This document shows positions 13,201 through 23,440 of a stretch of 64,000 nt of DNA, piece after piece. How positions within the stretch are numbered: position 1 is the first letter of the stretch; each line of letters begins with the position of its first letter. Below the pieces are notes generated by a model. It worked only from the letters and a program-made list of their open reading frames with translations. It was not told the origin of the DNA and ran no database searches. This DNA comes from Hydra vulgaris (Eukaryota; Cnidaria; Hydrozoa; Anthoathecata; Hydridae). The stretch is taken from contig NC_088931.1 in the NCBI RefSeq assembly GCF_038396675.1, forward strand, positions 42,540,001 to 42,604,000, given 5' to 3'. The position numbers were made by a program, and so were the translations under genes.

Positions 13201-14498
13201 ACGGGTGATACGGAAGTTATCGGACAAAATAAAAACGTCAATAACTTATTTATAAATAAAAAAACAAATTACTATTATATTTTTTTTAAATAAAGCATTT
13301 ATCTCTTAATAAAAATATATTATTTTTTATATGAAAAACACCATCTGCAATTGATCTCAATTTTGCTCTGACGCCTTTCATATGCGACTGTAAAAAGTTT
13401 AAATCAATTTCTTGTAGTTTTAGTTTAATGCGATCAATCAAAACTTGCTCTGTTGAAGCTTGCCAATCTCCCTCGTAAACCTTCTGTGCCAAATGTCCCC
13501 AAAAATTTTCAATTGGTCGTGCTTAAGGCACATTTGGGGGATTGGATTCTTTATCAATGTAATAGACATATTGGTCCATCCAATTTAGAGAATCTTTAGA
13601 ATAATGAGAACTTGCTAAATCTGGCCAAAATAAACAGTTAAAGTCTCCATGATACTTGTTAATAAATGTAAGAAGTCCTTTTTTCTAAACATTCATTAAT
13701 ATAGGTTGATGAATTGATCGCTACAGCCTTGGAAGTGCGAAACAATGGCTCGGACATACCACGGTCAGATATGGCTATCCACATAAATATTTTTTTTGGA
13801 AATTTCTCTTTTCCTATAAAACGAACACTTTCTGGGCATGTCTTTTTGTTGTTTGTGTTGTATCCAGAATTTCCAGACATGTTGTCCCCTGCAAAACAAA
13901 AGTATTTTTTGTCATCGATGACTAGAAGCGATTTTGTGTTATAGAGTTGGTTAACTAGTTTCCTGCTTCTTTTCTTTGCCTTTATTTGTTGTTCTATAAT
14001 GTATTTTGGAGTCTTTTCACATTTTCTATATTTAATATTCATTTTTTTTAACTGACAACCAATTGTCGATTGATTTACACCGAATTTAATACCTATTTTT
14101 CTCTGACTGACCCCTTTTCGATTGTTGACAAGTCTCGTTAATTCGGCTTTCTTTTCTCTAGTCCAGGATGTCGGACGACCAGGGTGCTTTCTATCAGAAA
14201 ACGATTGAACAGTTTTAAGTCTTTTTAGGTTATCATATATTGTACTTCGAGCAAATCCTTCCTTTTCATAATGATTTACGATTTTTTTTATATTAGGTTT
14301 ATTTACAAAAAACATTTTTAGTCGCTTTCGAAAAGATTCTCGTTCAGCTGTATTTAACCTCATTTTACCACAAAAACTGATTATTATGCTAAAATAATAA
14401 TTAGTTTTTGTGATAAAATCAAAGATAAACCCCAAAAACTAATTATTATGCTCAAATAATGAAATTAGGATTTGTCCGATAACTTCCGCATCACCCGT
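13201..14498 (-). mobile_element. Tc1/mariner element with TIRs and TA target duplication
   Basis: The ends are a 28-bp inverted repeat with one mismatch, starting ACGGGTGATACGGAAGTT on the left; the right end reads the same on the minus strand with G for the A at position 10. TA dinucleotides flank both sides (13199-13200 and 14499-14500), as expected for Tc1/mariner insertion. The element is 1298 bp and holds one minus-strand transposase gene. A further hairpin (CACAAAAACT... with its inverted copy, about 14370-14411) lies inside the 5' end next to the start codon. It interrupts a Mutator-like fragment. The near-perfect TIRs and few lesions suggest recent activity. Confidence 0.95.
13289..14363 (-). 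pseudogene. Tc1/mariner transposase, one frameshift and one stop
   Basis: I place the start at the ATG at 14363 (MRLNTAERESF); the longer frame upstream runs into the subterminal repeat. Helix-turn-helix regions come first (STIYDNLKRLKT, then SQRKIGIKFGVNQSTIG) with a GRP-type motif (HPGRPTSW) between them. The catalytic core shows VIDDKKYFCFAGDN (first Asp), FMWIAISDRGMS, FWPDLASSHY (second Asp) and ARPIENFWGHLAQ (Glu). By my count 36 residues lie between the second Asp and the Glu, counting one in-frame stop, so it would be DD36E-like. Lesions: a one-base frameshift in the T run at about 13679-13685 and a TAA in place of an expected Gln codon just before ARPIENFW. Only two lesions separate it from an open frame. 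It acts on its own TIRs. Confidence 0.9.
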
Positions 14499-14500
14499 TA

Positions 14501-14745
14501 ATGGTTATTTTGAGTACCTCATTACATCATTAAAAGATGATGTACCTCCGTCTCCAAGATATTCTTTATATATTATCTTATTTTTTTGTAAAGATCTGCT
14601 AAACATATTCAAAGCTCCTACAGATTCCATACTACCATATGAACCCTCGTGGTTCGATTCACACTGGTAATCAACTAACGAATGGTCAGATTCACATTTA
14701 TCCAAGCTGGACAATACATCTAACTTTCCTAAGCTAGCCCCAAAA
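14501..14745 (-). pseudogene. Mutator-like transposase fragment
   Basis: The minus frame reads SLVDYQCESNHEGSYGSM, then ALNMFSRSLQKNKIIY and YLGDGGTSSFNDV. This fits the Mutator-like transposase domain seen in many cnidarian and arthropod genomes, which has a C..NH.GSsg.ME block, an F.RS...K..L.Y helix and a conserved GDGDs.s loop; the last Asp of GDGD is Gly here. Only about 75 residues survive. The Tc1/mariner element is inserted directly after the loop, and I cannot follow the domain on its far side. Confidence 0.72.
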
Positions 14746-15555
14746 TTCTCATAATCAGCAGGTTTTGATTTAAGGGATTCAGATGGTTTGAACCCATTCT
14801 ACTTTCTGCTCTTTCTTCGAGCACTATTCTGCTTATTTGGCTTTTATTTAATTTAAATATACTACAAATCTAAATGATAAACAAACATCAGCATCTAAAA
14901 TAAACAAAATTTTCAAATATGTCACTTATTATGAAACGCTTTTAGTGGTTAAGAACAGTGACTTTTAGCAATATCTGGTTCTTCGCTCTGGTTGTTCGTT
15001 TTGAATTTTACTGATCTATTATTTTAACTGATTGCTTCTTCGAAGGCAGTTTATAACATATTCACGCCATATTTAAAAAAGGTGACCATTAGACAAGGAG
15101 TTAATAAATTTTTGTATACTATTAACTATATTAGAACAATTATTTTAAAGATTTGGATTAGATTGCATTGAAGGCGCCGAAACTCAAATTATGGTAGATT
15201 TATTTTTCTTAGTCTTTGTTAGTTGTTTGATAGGTTAATCGAAGAGAGCGAGGCTTCGATAGACGCGCTATTTACACAAATTTCCAAGGGGGAAATTAAT
15301 AGTTTTATACAATCAGCCAATCCAAACGATTAAGTTTATGACAATTTGATTAGCGTAACAGAAAGGATTCAACCAAGTCTATATAAGTTTTTAAATAAAG
15401 AGCCCAAATATGCATTGCGTATTTAAGTTGTAGTTTTATTAATACTTTGCTTTTATTTGAGAGTTATATTTTCATCAATGATAGTAAATGTCTTTTTTAG
15501 CATACTAAGAATTTGTAGGGATTTAGAGACAACTGTTTGAATATGTATGCTTCAC
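14746..15555. other. No recognisable gene
   Basis: A/T-rich sequence without open frames of note or recognisable termini. Confidence 0.45.
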
Positions 15556-15559
15556 TTGA

Positions 15560-17830
15560 GGTTAGACGTAAAAATGATTCCCAAACCACGCTATTTATTA
15601 GAGCTTTTTAGGCATTGATTTATATTTTGTAGAAAGTAAATTTAATGAAAGTTGGTTTGACAGTAATGAATAACAGCATTTTCAAATATTTTACCAATTT
15701 GAACTCGTTAATCAAGCGTAGACAATCCTGCAGATAAATAAGATTAGCCTGCAATGAAATATTAGAAAAAAGTTTAATTTTATCGGCAAATATCTCAGAA
15801 GTTTCATTTAATTTTACAAAATTGTTTGTAAAGAAAATGAAGAGGTGCGGGCCAAGAATAGAACTTAGAGGAACACAACTGAGAGCATCAACCCAAACAG
15901 AGCTGGTATTGTAAATTGTAACGCGTTGCTTTCTATGTACTAAAAAGGAATTATTTGATTGTAAGAGTTGCCGTTTATTCTAAATGATCTTAATTTAAAC
16001 ATCAAGCCAGTTGTGGGGTACAGAATCAAAAGCCTTGCTGAAATCAAGATAAATTACATCAATTGACTGGTGATATGCTGTAGGAGACTAAATAATATCA
16101 ATTAGATAATTAATTTCTATTATTAGTTACACATAATATACGATGAAGAAAGTTATGTTGATTTGTAGAGAGCATGTTATTATTGTTATTGTGCTTTAAG
16201 ATTTTGTTCTTTACAATTTTTTCGAAGATTTTGTAGGCAACATAGGTTAGTGAAATAGGTTCATAATTTTCAGCAAGTAATTCATCTCCCTTTTTAAAAG
16301 ACCGGACTAATATTTGAATTGAGAGTTCAGAAGATCAACTATATCAGGAAGAGCTTCAATATTTCTGCTGGAAATGTCTTTGAGAAAACAAACTCTATTA
16401 TTAATATTTAGTTGTTTGTTAATATATTTGTAGACAAGTTGTGGGTTGTTCTGGGATTTTAAAATAGTTTATTTTTGTGTGCTCTTTTTACTTAAAATAT
16501 TTTAGCTTATAAGGAACGATTTAGAATATTATAATTATTTTTTAATTTCAGTATTTTTCCTTTAGTTAAGCGCTTGATATGCCAATTAGATTTTTTTGTT
16601 TTTTATATTTGGGAGGTTAAAATCACCATCAATCAAACAGTCATTGTAAGGCTTTATAACTAAGCAATGAGCAACATATTTTATTGAATTAGCATCATTT
16701 GGTCTATATATACACCTCATATGTTTATTGTTGGGATCCCTAACTTATTCTATTTGTCTAGAACTGATTAACTTAATGAGAGTAATATGAGTCAGTAATT
16801 AGATAGCTACACAGCAACCTCGACGTCCTCGACCTCAATATTTTGTACTGAGTCATTTCGAAACCGTGTTTTGGAGACAGGAGTAACATGATAATTAAAC
16901 TTTCTAGATATTGCAATTAAATCAGCCAATTTTTTCGCAAGTATAATAACAATTGACGCAATAGTTTGTTTTTTTGTTATGATGATACTCTTATTATGAT
17001 GATACTCTTATATATAGATAACTTTTGCATTTTAAATTTTTGATAAAAAAGTGGATAAAAGGTAGTAATGCTTATGTAGTGGCTAGTATACTTTTGAGTT
17101 TGAAATCTAAAAAATATACAAAAACTCCGCTGCTTTGTATACCATACCTAAAGGACGATGTTTTTAATTTACTGTTTAATTAATTACTCTTTATTCTTAA
17201 CGGATAGTTAAAATATTTTTTAGCTTCAGTCAATTTTTTTGCAGCTGCAAATTTCTTGGGTTGCTTTCAGAAACATTAGATAGTTCGACGATAATTGGTC
17301 CTGGTTTAGAGGACATAGATTTAATACGTTTGACAAATTTTGGCTTTGTATCAGATGCAATAGAAGCTAAGATGTTCTGAACCGTTTCGTTTTTGTCTAT
17401 ATTATATAATATATTTAACTATATTATATATATTATATAATATAGTTACATTATAACTATATTATAACGCTTTGCTATATCATTTTGTTCAGTTAAGGGT
17501 ATTTTTAATATGGTTCTAAGTATTATTATCTACATCTGTTAATTAGAAGATTCTTTAATGTCATAAATAATAACATTTATTCACGCTCTTTGTTTTATTG
17601 TTGCTCAATGGCGAACCCGTTGATAACTGTTAGTTGTTTAATAGGTTTTTTTTATGTTCTTGCTTGCAACTGTAATCCAGCTGGATTCAATCCTAAAAGT
17701 TGTTGTATTAGTTTTATCATTAGAATTTTGAACGAATCTATTTTCAACTGTTCTTGCTTTATAACTTGTTCTAGTTCAGATATTTTGGCCGACAAATTTG
17801 CAGATTCAGCTTAAGTTTTTTAATTGCGAA
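15560..17830 (-). pseudogene. Decayed LINE retrotransposon (minus strand)
   Basis: Read on the minus strand the parts come in LINE order. At about 17814-17590 there is a coiled-coil ORF1-like segment (LSAKISELEQVIKQEQLK). At about 16720-16600 an endonuclease-like piece shows CIYRPND and CLIDGDFNLPNI. At about 16320-16190 the reverse transcriptase start shows LLAENYEPISLTYVAYKIF. At about 15890-15790 there is VPLSSILGPHLFIFF and then EIFADKIKLF, decayed forms of GVPQGSILGPLLF and FADD. Stops and frameshifts are frequent throughout, so it is inactive. It is a different copy, and probably a different subfamily, from the LINE at 1320-5140. Confidence 0.75.
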
Positions 17831-18405
17831 TCGGCTTGTTTTAATTAAGTAGCTGTCAAATTAGTTATCACAGATGAGTTTTTTTTTATGTCTGTGGTAC
17901 TTTTATTTTTTATTTATTCACTTCAATAATTAATTATAAATATTTACTGATTTTTGTCAAAAGTACAAAATAAAAAGAAAACTAAAAAAAAATGATTGAA
18001 ATAAAACAAACAGAAAAATCAGGTGCAACGCAACTAACCAGATGTCAGAGATGTTTTTTTTCTTTGTTTTTTTTTGTTTTAGTTATACCTTGAGAAAAGA
18101 AATTTAAGATTTTGGGGGCCTAATGACAGGTTTTTGTTGTTTTTTTTGTTTGTTTTTTTTGAGGAGGGGGGAAGGAAAGCGAAAAATGCAAATTTTGAAA
18201 AACATCATATGTTTTCTTGAATAGTATTTAAATTTAACTCATTTGTACCGTATTTGGTAGCTACGGTACAATTAGTTAATATTTAATAACTTATCAGGTC
18301 AGGTTATCCTGCTACTGGTAACATGTAACCCAGTACAACCTGCTTCATGTTCAAGTTCTTCTTGAATCAATACATGGGTTTTATTGTGTCTCTGTTTTTA
18401 TGACT
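17831..18405. other. Non-coding, T-rich, with a short hairpin
   Basis: Long T tracts occur at 18053-18160. A perfect 10-bp inverted repeat (TTGTACCGTA and its complement, short loop) is at about 18243-18271. Nothing coding was seen. Confidence 0.5.
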
Positions 18406-18409
18406 AGGC

Positions 18410-18983
18410 AACCTATTCTGAGAAGAATAAGTTACCTGAAAAGAAAGTGAGGATTTCTGGAAGATCGTTAAAGTAAATTAAAAAAAGTATTGAGCCAACG
18501 AAAGAACCTTGAGGAACCCCTATAGTTGCAGGAAATGAAGAAGAGTGTTGTTCATCAAAGCTAACTTTTATATACGTTTGGTAAGAAAGAACTCAATAAT
18601 CTTAAAGATGTTACCTGATACACCGTACAAAGAGAACTTATTTAGAAGACCAGCATGCACAACTTTAAAATATCGAGAGCAATTGCCCTAACCTCTCCAC
18701 ATCTATCTAAAGAACGATAAAACCTATCGGTTATTACCGTTAACAAATCAGCTATAAAACTAGACTCAGCGGGCAAAAAACGTATGCTAAATGTCTTTAG
18801 CTTGTTCAAATTGGTCATAGATAATATCGTAAAAAGTGAAGTCTTGAGATAGAGGAGAGAGATTTAGAACAAAGAGAAAGGTAAAAGAGTGAAGTGGTGC
18901 TAAACAAAAGCACATAAAAGAACACTCTGTGGAATCAAAACAAGTTTCCTTACAAATCGGGAAATTCTTACGAATGTAAATAT
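18410..18983 (-). pseudogene. LINE reverse-transcriptase segment, inverted 5' part
   Basis: Minus-strand reading gives ADLLTVITDRFYRSLDRCG and RAIALDI (about 18755-18665), then HAGLLNKFSLYGVSGNIFK, then GVPQGSF and ILFLIYFNDLPEIL (about 18520-18440). These are consecutive reverse-transcriptase motifs of a CR1/Jockey-type LINE. The segment stops just short of the FADD motif. The motif that would follow begins immediately to the right, on the opposite strand. Several frameshifts are present. Confidence 0.85.
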
Positions 18984-18984
18984 A

Positions 18985-19910
18985 AGGTGGCATTGTTCGC
19001 TGATGATACTACCATTTATTTTTGTTTTGATAAAGAGCCAATACTCTAATTGCTTGGAGGGGGAATTTGAGCTTGGAATGAATTTCACTTCTACTACAGA
19101 TTGGAACTCTCAGTGGCTGGTGAACTTTAACTCACATAAAGCTTTTTTTTTTTTACCTAATCGTTATTGCAGTAATCCAGATCTTATATTTATGAACGGT
19201 AATGTACTCAATGAGCCATCTACTCTCGTCTTCTCGGATAAACTCGTACTTCCAATCTTTCTTGAAAACCATTTATCAAATCGATTTCAAATTTAGCATA
19301 TGCTAAGGTTGCATCTCTTTATTGTGCTCTATACTTTCTTACTCCGGATTCTATTTTTTATCTCTATAAATCTCAAATCCGTTTTTGTATGGAATACTGT
19401 TGCTATATCTGAAACGGATCTTTGAATGATGCACTTTCTCTTTTAGTCAAGATGCAATAACACATTGTAAACATATTTAGACCAGCTCTATCAGCCAACC
19501 CTTAAGCATTGTCACATTATCGTAATGTTGCTTCTTTTTCTCTTTTCTATAAATACTATAATTGGCACTGCTCTAAAGAGTTAGAGTCTCGTGTGCCATC
19601 CACTAAAATTCATTCTCGCGTTACTCGTCATTCAACTAAGTGTCATCTTTTTTCTGTAACTGTTTCTAAGTTCTCTAAAAATTTTGTTTTTGTATAGTTT
19701 TTCCCCTCAAACATCAGTTCAATAAGGATTCTCTCCCTTCATCTTAATATGAAAAAAATATATCAGGAAAATAATTATTTTCCTGATTTATATAATTTGC
19801 AATCTTTCAAGTTGTCTGTCAATCGTTATCTTGTTTTATAAACTTCATGTTTTCTTTTCCAGTAACTTTCAACTTTAATAGTGGTTGCTTGCAGTCTCGT
19901 TGGAAGTAAA
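18985..19910 (+). pseudogene. LINE 3' part, from FADD motif to end
   Basis: It starts with ALFADDTTIYF at about 18987, the reverse-transcriptase catalytic motif, then LVNFNSHKA, and later VASLYCALYFLTPDSI, FCMEYCCYI, LSHYRNVASFSLFYKY, RVTRHSTKC and YNLQSFKLSVNRYLV, the usual C-terminal blocks of this LINE group. Frameshifts are frequent. It joins head to head with the inverted segment to its left, so together they make one element with a 5' inversion. A perfect 26-bp palindrome (ATCAGGAAAATAA and its complement) sits at 19762-19787 near its 3' end. Confidence 0.88.
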
Positions 19911-20325
19911 GATGTTTAAAAAAATAATAATAAAATGGGTTAAACTTTAAATATATCACCATTTATTAAACTTAAAATATGAAATAGAAATTTAAATAAA
20001 AAATATATTTTATTGAACTTAAGTTTGTTTAAAGCGATGTCCATTTTTGTTGTGGTAAAACAAATAAATATCTTTACAGGTTCTCTTTATGTTTATGATA
20101 TATAATATCTTGATACGGAACTCTATGATAATTTGTTATAAGTTCCATAAAACGCTCCAATTAATTATGGAGTTATTATTATATAACCATACTATCTAAT
20201 AGAAATAACAATAAACAAACCAATAACTTTTCGCATAACCAAATAATCGTTTAGTAAAGAAATAACATATCGAAAATATAAGTGAAACTCAATTTTTACT
20301 TGCTGCTCTCAAGTTATAATGTACA
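19911..20325. other. No recognisable gene
   Basis: A/T-rich sequence between the LINE 3' end and a hAT fragment. No gene or terminus is recognised. Confidence 0.45.
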
Positions 20326-20329
20326 AAAA

Positions 20330-20605
20330 TTAATTTTTCACCACTTTCTGGTGGAATCCAGATTCTATTAGGTTGCCACCTGTTCTAAATAGCTTTTTAC
20401 TTTCTACAGAAGAAGGTGGTATTGAAAGAAACTTTTGAGCTGTTTTCTTTAAGTTTTTAAAGAGTTTCCACAACTTTTCCATCATAATAGTGGACTTTTT
20501 TTTTTCCGCGACAAGAGGGAGTTTTAAGTACTCTTCAATTTCCGTATTTATCATGTGTATATTGGAGTTAAATCTTTTCATTTTGTTTGATATTTTCAGT
20601 ATTTA
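20330..20605 (-). pseudogene. hAT transposase C-terminal dimerisation fragment
   Basis: The 83-codon minus frame includes EIEEYLKLPLV, a Trp-containing helix (EKLWKLFKNLKKTA), AQKFLSIPPSSVESKKLF and TGGNLIES. This is the hAT-family C-terminal motif (normally A..FL.IPPSSvesERlFS.gG.i). The ER pair of the motif is changed to KK and no upstream catalytic domain is present. It is a short fossil of an Ac/Tam3-like hAT, distinct from the ZMYM1-type hATs elsewhere in the window. Confidence 0.85.
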
Positions 20606-20817
20606 CAAAATTGGAATCATCATTAGTTATCAGTTTTGGAACTAGCATAAAACATTTTTTTTTAGATAAGCTGATTTTACAATTCATTTGTGTTAAATTT
20701 TTGTTAAAACTCATTATACTTTATCATATAGACATTCTAAGCAGAAATTTCATGAAGATAAAAATATTACTTTCTGAAAAATTTCATGATAATGTTAATA
20801 GTGCTAATTATGACATT

Positions 20818-21056
20818 TATGCGGTAGTGGTGTAGTGATAAAGCGCTCGCTTTAAAAGCGAGAGGTTCCGAGTTCGATCCCCACCACGTCCCTAATAGTA
20901 CCGCGCTTAACTTGTTTCTCCGCGCAGCGACCTTGTTTGTCAAGGTTCGTGTTTCGGAGTTATAGAGTTAAGAGAAGGTTATAACCACTATTAAGTAGCC
21001 TCCGCATCTGTAGTGGCCTTCTAGGCCTTGAGGAGATAAATAAAATAAAATAAAAA
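20818..21056 (+). mobile_element. tRNA-derived SINE (family 1), well-preserved copy
   Basis: The head has box A (GGTAGTGGTGTAGTG), an anticodon-arm-like hairpin (CTCGC, 7-base loop, GCGAG) and box B (GGTTCCGAGTTCGATCC). The body includes CCTTGTTTGTCAAGGTTCG, GAGTTATAGAGTTAAGAG, GTAGCCTCCGCATCTGTAG and GGCCTTGAGGAG. It ends in an AAATA-type tail. The head lacks a paired acceptor stem, so it is not a tRNA gene. The copy at 5758 has the same body. Confidence 0.9.
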
Positions 21057-21560
21057 ATCCCATGAGGATTCAATGTGTTCTGTAGGTTCGTCTCAATCAA
21101 AATCAGAGGGCTCAAGTTCAAAATCATATTGTTGCATTTCTTGCTCATGTATTCAATTTCTTATTTTATTCTTTTTTATTTCTTATTTTATTCTTCTTTT
21201 TGATATGTCAATTTATATCTAGGTTTACAAATAATGGAAAAACATAAACACTTATCATGTAAAAATGTACCCAGTTTTTTTTCTACTGATTCATTTATTT
21301 GCTCAACTAAAGTAATTATACTAAAAAAGCATCACGTACTAAAACTTGATTAAAAAATTCTGTCAGAACCATAATCAAAGGAATAACATCTGACAAATAT
21401 ACGAAAGAGTAACATCTAACAAATATGATTCACGTTTGCTGAGATTAACAGTTAAAGTATTAGATTTTAAAAAAAGAAAAAATTTATTTAATAAACCAAT
21501 TGGAATGAACTTAATGTCGATTGGGTTACATGATCAGCAAATATGATTACATAATAATAA
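21057..21560. other. No recognisable gene
   Basis: A/T-rich. A short duplicated phrase (CTTATTTTATTCTT) lies at about 21160-21195, and related AACATCTRACAAATAT phrases lie at about 21385 and 21412. Nothing coding is supported. Confidence 0.45.
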
Positions 21561-21562
21561 AC

Positions 21563-21637
21563 AGTATAGGTTGCTCTTTAATCAAGCATTCTTTTAATCA
21601 TGTTAAAAGAATGCTTGATTAAAGAGCAACCTATACT
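21563..21637. repeat. Perfect hairpin, 35-bp arms, 5-base loop
   Basis: The left arm at 21563-21597 begins AGTATAGGTTGCTCTTTA; the loop is TCATG; the right arm at 21603-21637 is its exact reverse complement. I checked base by base and found no mismatch. Confidence 0.97.
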
Positions 21638-21650
21638 AACCTATATATTA

Positions 21651-21729
21651 AAAAAAAATTTGCAGTCAAAATTGCAGTCAAAAAAAATAAAATTTTTTTT
21701 GACTGCAATTTTGACTGCAAATTTTTTTT
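21651..21729. repeat. Perfect hairpin, 37-bp arms, 5-base loop
   Basis: The left arm at 21651-21687 is A8, then TTTGCAGTC, AAAATTGCAGTC, then A8. The loop is TAAAA and the right arm at 21693-21729 is the exact complement. Each arm holds two copies of TTGCAGTC, and a fifth copy (GACTGCAA) follows at about 21730. Confidence 0.97.
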
Positions 21730-21739
21730 GACTGCAATT

Positions 21740-22457
21740 CGATCACGGGTTTCCGATGGAAAACCGCTCGCATTGATCACTCTTCCATACAAAGTTACAA
21801 GTTCTAATATAATAAAATTGACTTTGTTAAAATAATAACTAGATTTTATAGAAACGTCGCTAAAAAAATTGGCTTTAAAAAAACCGTTAAAAAAAGTGAT
21901 TTTTTATTAATGTTAAAAAACGACAGTTTTTATGTAAACTAGTAATCTAAATACGAAACTATTATTATTTTTGATATTTTTATAAAATTTTATATCTCTT
22001 TAGACCTAACATGGCATACTTTTGAAGAATTATTTTTTTCTATACTACTAAGGACCTGTCTGATGTTTAAGGGTAAAAATGGACACTTCTTGTAAAGCAT
22101 TTTCAGTTTTTACAACTGCTTCTGGTTTCATACATGGATTGGCAAATAAGTACGTATATATATTTAATATAAAATAGTACGGAATACAAAGCCGGCGCGA
22201 GTTGGTGTCACGTGGGGAAAATCCTTACAATTTTTGCTGATAAAAAAAATAGATCAGTCTTTTTTTTTTATCAGCGAAAAAAAAAGATCGTCCGACTGAC
22301 TGGTCTACATTTGCCGACTGACAGTCTAAATTTGCTGACTATCTAAAATCTTTACGTTTGCCGACGACTTTTTAAAAGTGTCAAATTAGCCGACTATATT
22401 AACGAAAATTTCATTGATGGGAGTGTGTTACCTCCCTCCTTCGCGCATAAACACACA
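21740..22457. other. Non-coding, includes hAT-MITE-like sequence
   Basis: From about 22200 the phrase TTTGCCGAC/TTTGCTGAC recurs, and a segment at about 22405-22445 (TTCATTGATGGGAGTG... ending in TTCGCGC) parallels 43388-43432 inside the hAT-like element at 43188-45971. A hairpin with 14-bp arms (GCTGATAAAAAAAA) is at 22236-22275. I read this as a fragment of a related non-autonomous hAT element. Confidence 0.45.
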
Positions 22458-22469
22458 CACATATATGTA

Positions 22470-22559
<90 letters not shown>

Positions 22560-22586
22560 CATATACATATATATATATATATATGA
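22458..22586. repeat. (TA)n microsatellite with TAC interruptions
   Basis: TA run with a few CATA units at its edges. The open frame over it is an artefact of the repeat. Confidence 0.97.
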
Positions 22587-22689
22587 ATATGTATGCATAT
22601 ATGAATATAAAATTTTAAATGTAATCCTAACTAAAAAAATTAACTAAACAGTTAAATTTTTTGATTTTTTATTATTCAGTTTGAATTAT

Positions 22690-23440
22690 TTTTCGTCTTT
22701 ACCTTTTACAACCTCTTCGTGTCAGTTTTTCATTAATTCAACTAATTTCTTTGGTTATATATGGATTGATTTAAGTCCAAACTTCTTGTAACATGATCTT
22801 TAGCTCTTCTTTTCTTTTTTTTTTTTTTTTTCAATTTTATTTAGGTGCCCAAAGAAGTCCTTACGGTCTTATCACAGAGCAACGCGGATGAGCATTTAAT
22901 TGAAAGTTCACGCCTCCTTCCTAACTGATGTCGCTAAACTTGCCTTGAGGTGGGGTTTGAGCCACGGATCCTTTGTTTCTGAGGCAAGTGCGCTACCACT
23001 GTGCCACGGCTGCTCTTTTTAGATACCTTGTGCCACTATTTTGATCTAAAATAGCCCACACGTGTTCAATTAGATTAAGATCTAGACTTTGAGTCAGTCT
23101 TTCAAGTAATAACCATTTAATTTGCTTCTGCATAAAAAAGTTAATTTGCTTTCTTTGACGTATGCTTAGGGTTGTTGTCTTATTGAAAAATAAAATGTTT
23201 TACCAATCTTAGTTTTTCAGTTGAGGTCAGAAGATTTTTATTTGGACTGTTAACCTCGACTTCATAATTCCCTTAATAAACTCCAGTTTTTCTGTTCTGT
23301 TCTAACCCAGCGACCTCTAGACCATAATATTGCGACCAACAACTTTTACTGTCCCTCGAATTCAGTTGTGTGTTAATAAAGCATTCACAAGGAGGAAAAA
23401 TTCATCTAATAGAGCTTTTTACCCTTGAGCTCCATTGGAC
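22690..23440 (-). pseudogene. Tc1-like (DD34E-type) transposase remnant
   Basis: Minus-strand fragments come in Tc1 order: VGRNIMVW at about 23335 (normally GGG.VMVWG); a decayed QDN.PKHTSK block at about 23195-23160; and LTQSLDLNLIEHVWAIL at about 23095-23050 (normally SPDLNPIEHVW, carrying the catalytic Glu). Reading frame changes occur between blocks. A family 2 SINE is inserted in the 3' part at 22807-23015. The N-terminal helix-turn-helix region is not recognisable. Confidence 0.75.
22807..23015 (-). mobile_element. tRNA-derived SINE (family 2), full copy
   Basis: On the minus strand it starts GAGCAGCCGTGGCACAG, giving box A (GTGGCACAGTGGTAGCG) and a box B-like GGCTCAAACCCC. The body includes AGGAAGGAGGCGTGAACTT, GCTCTGTGATAAGACCG and TTTGGGCACCTAAATA, and a poly(A) tail is seen as the T run at 22807-22831. 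Other copies are at 56052-56157 and 59223-59386. Confidence 0.9.

Noticed and set aside
13714..13944. 76-codon plus-strand frame
   Set aside because: It is the antisense shadow of the Tc1/mariner transposase.
20820..20892. Functional tRNA gene
   Set aside because: A and B boxes are present, but the acceptor and T stems do not pair and the SINE body and A-rich tail follow directly.
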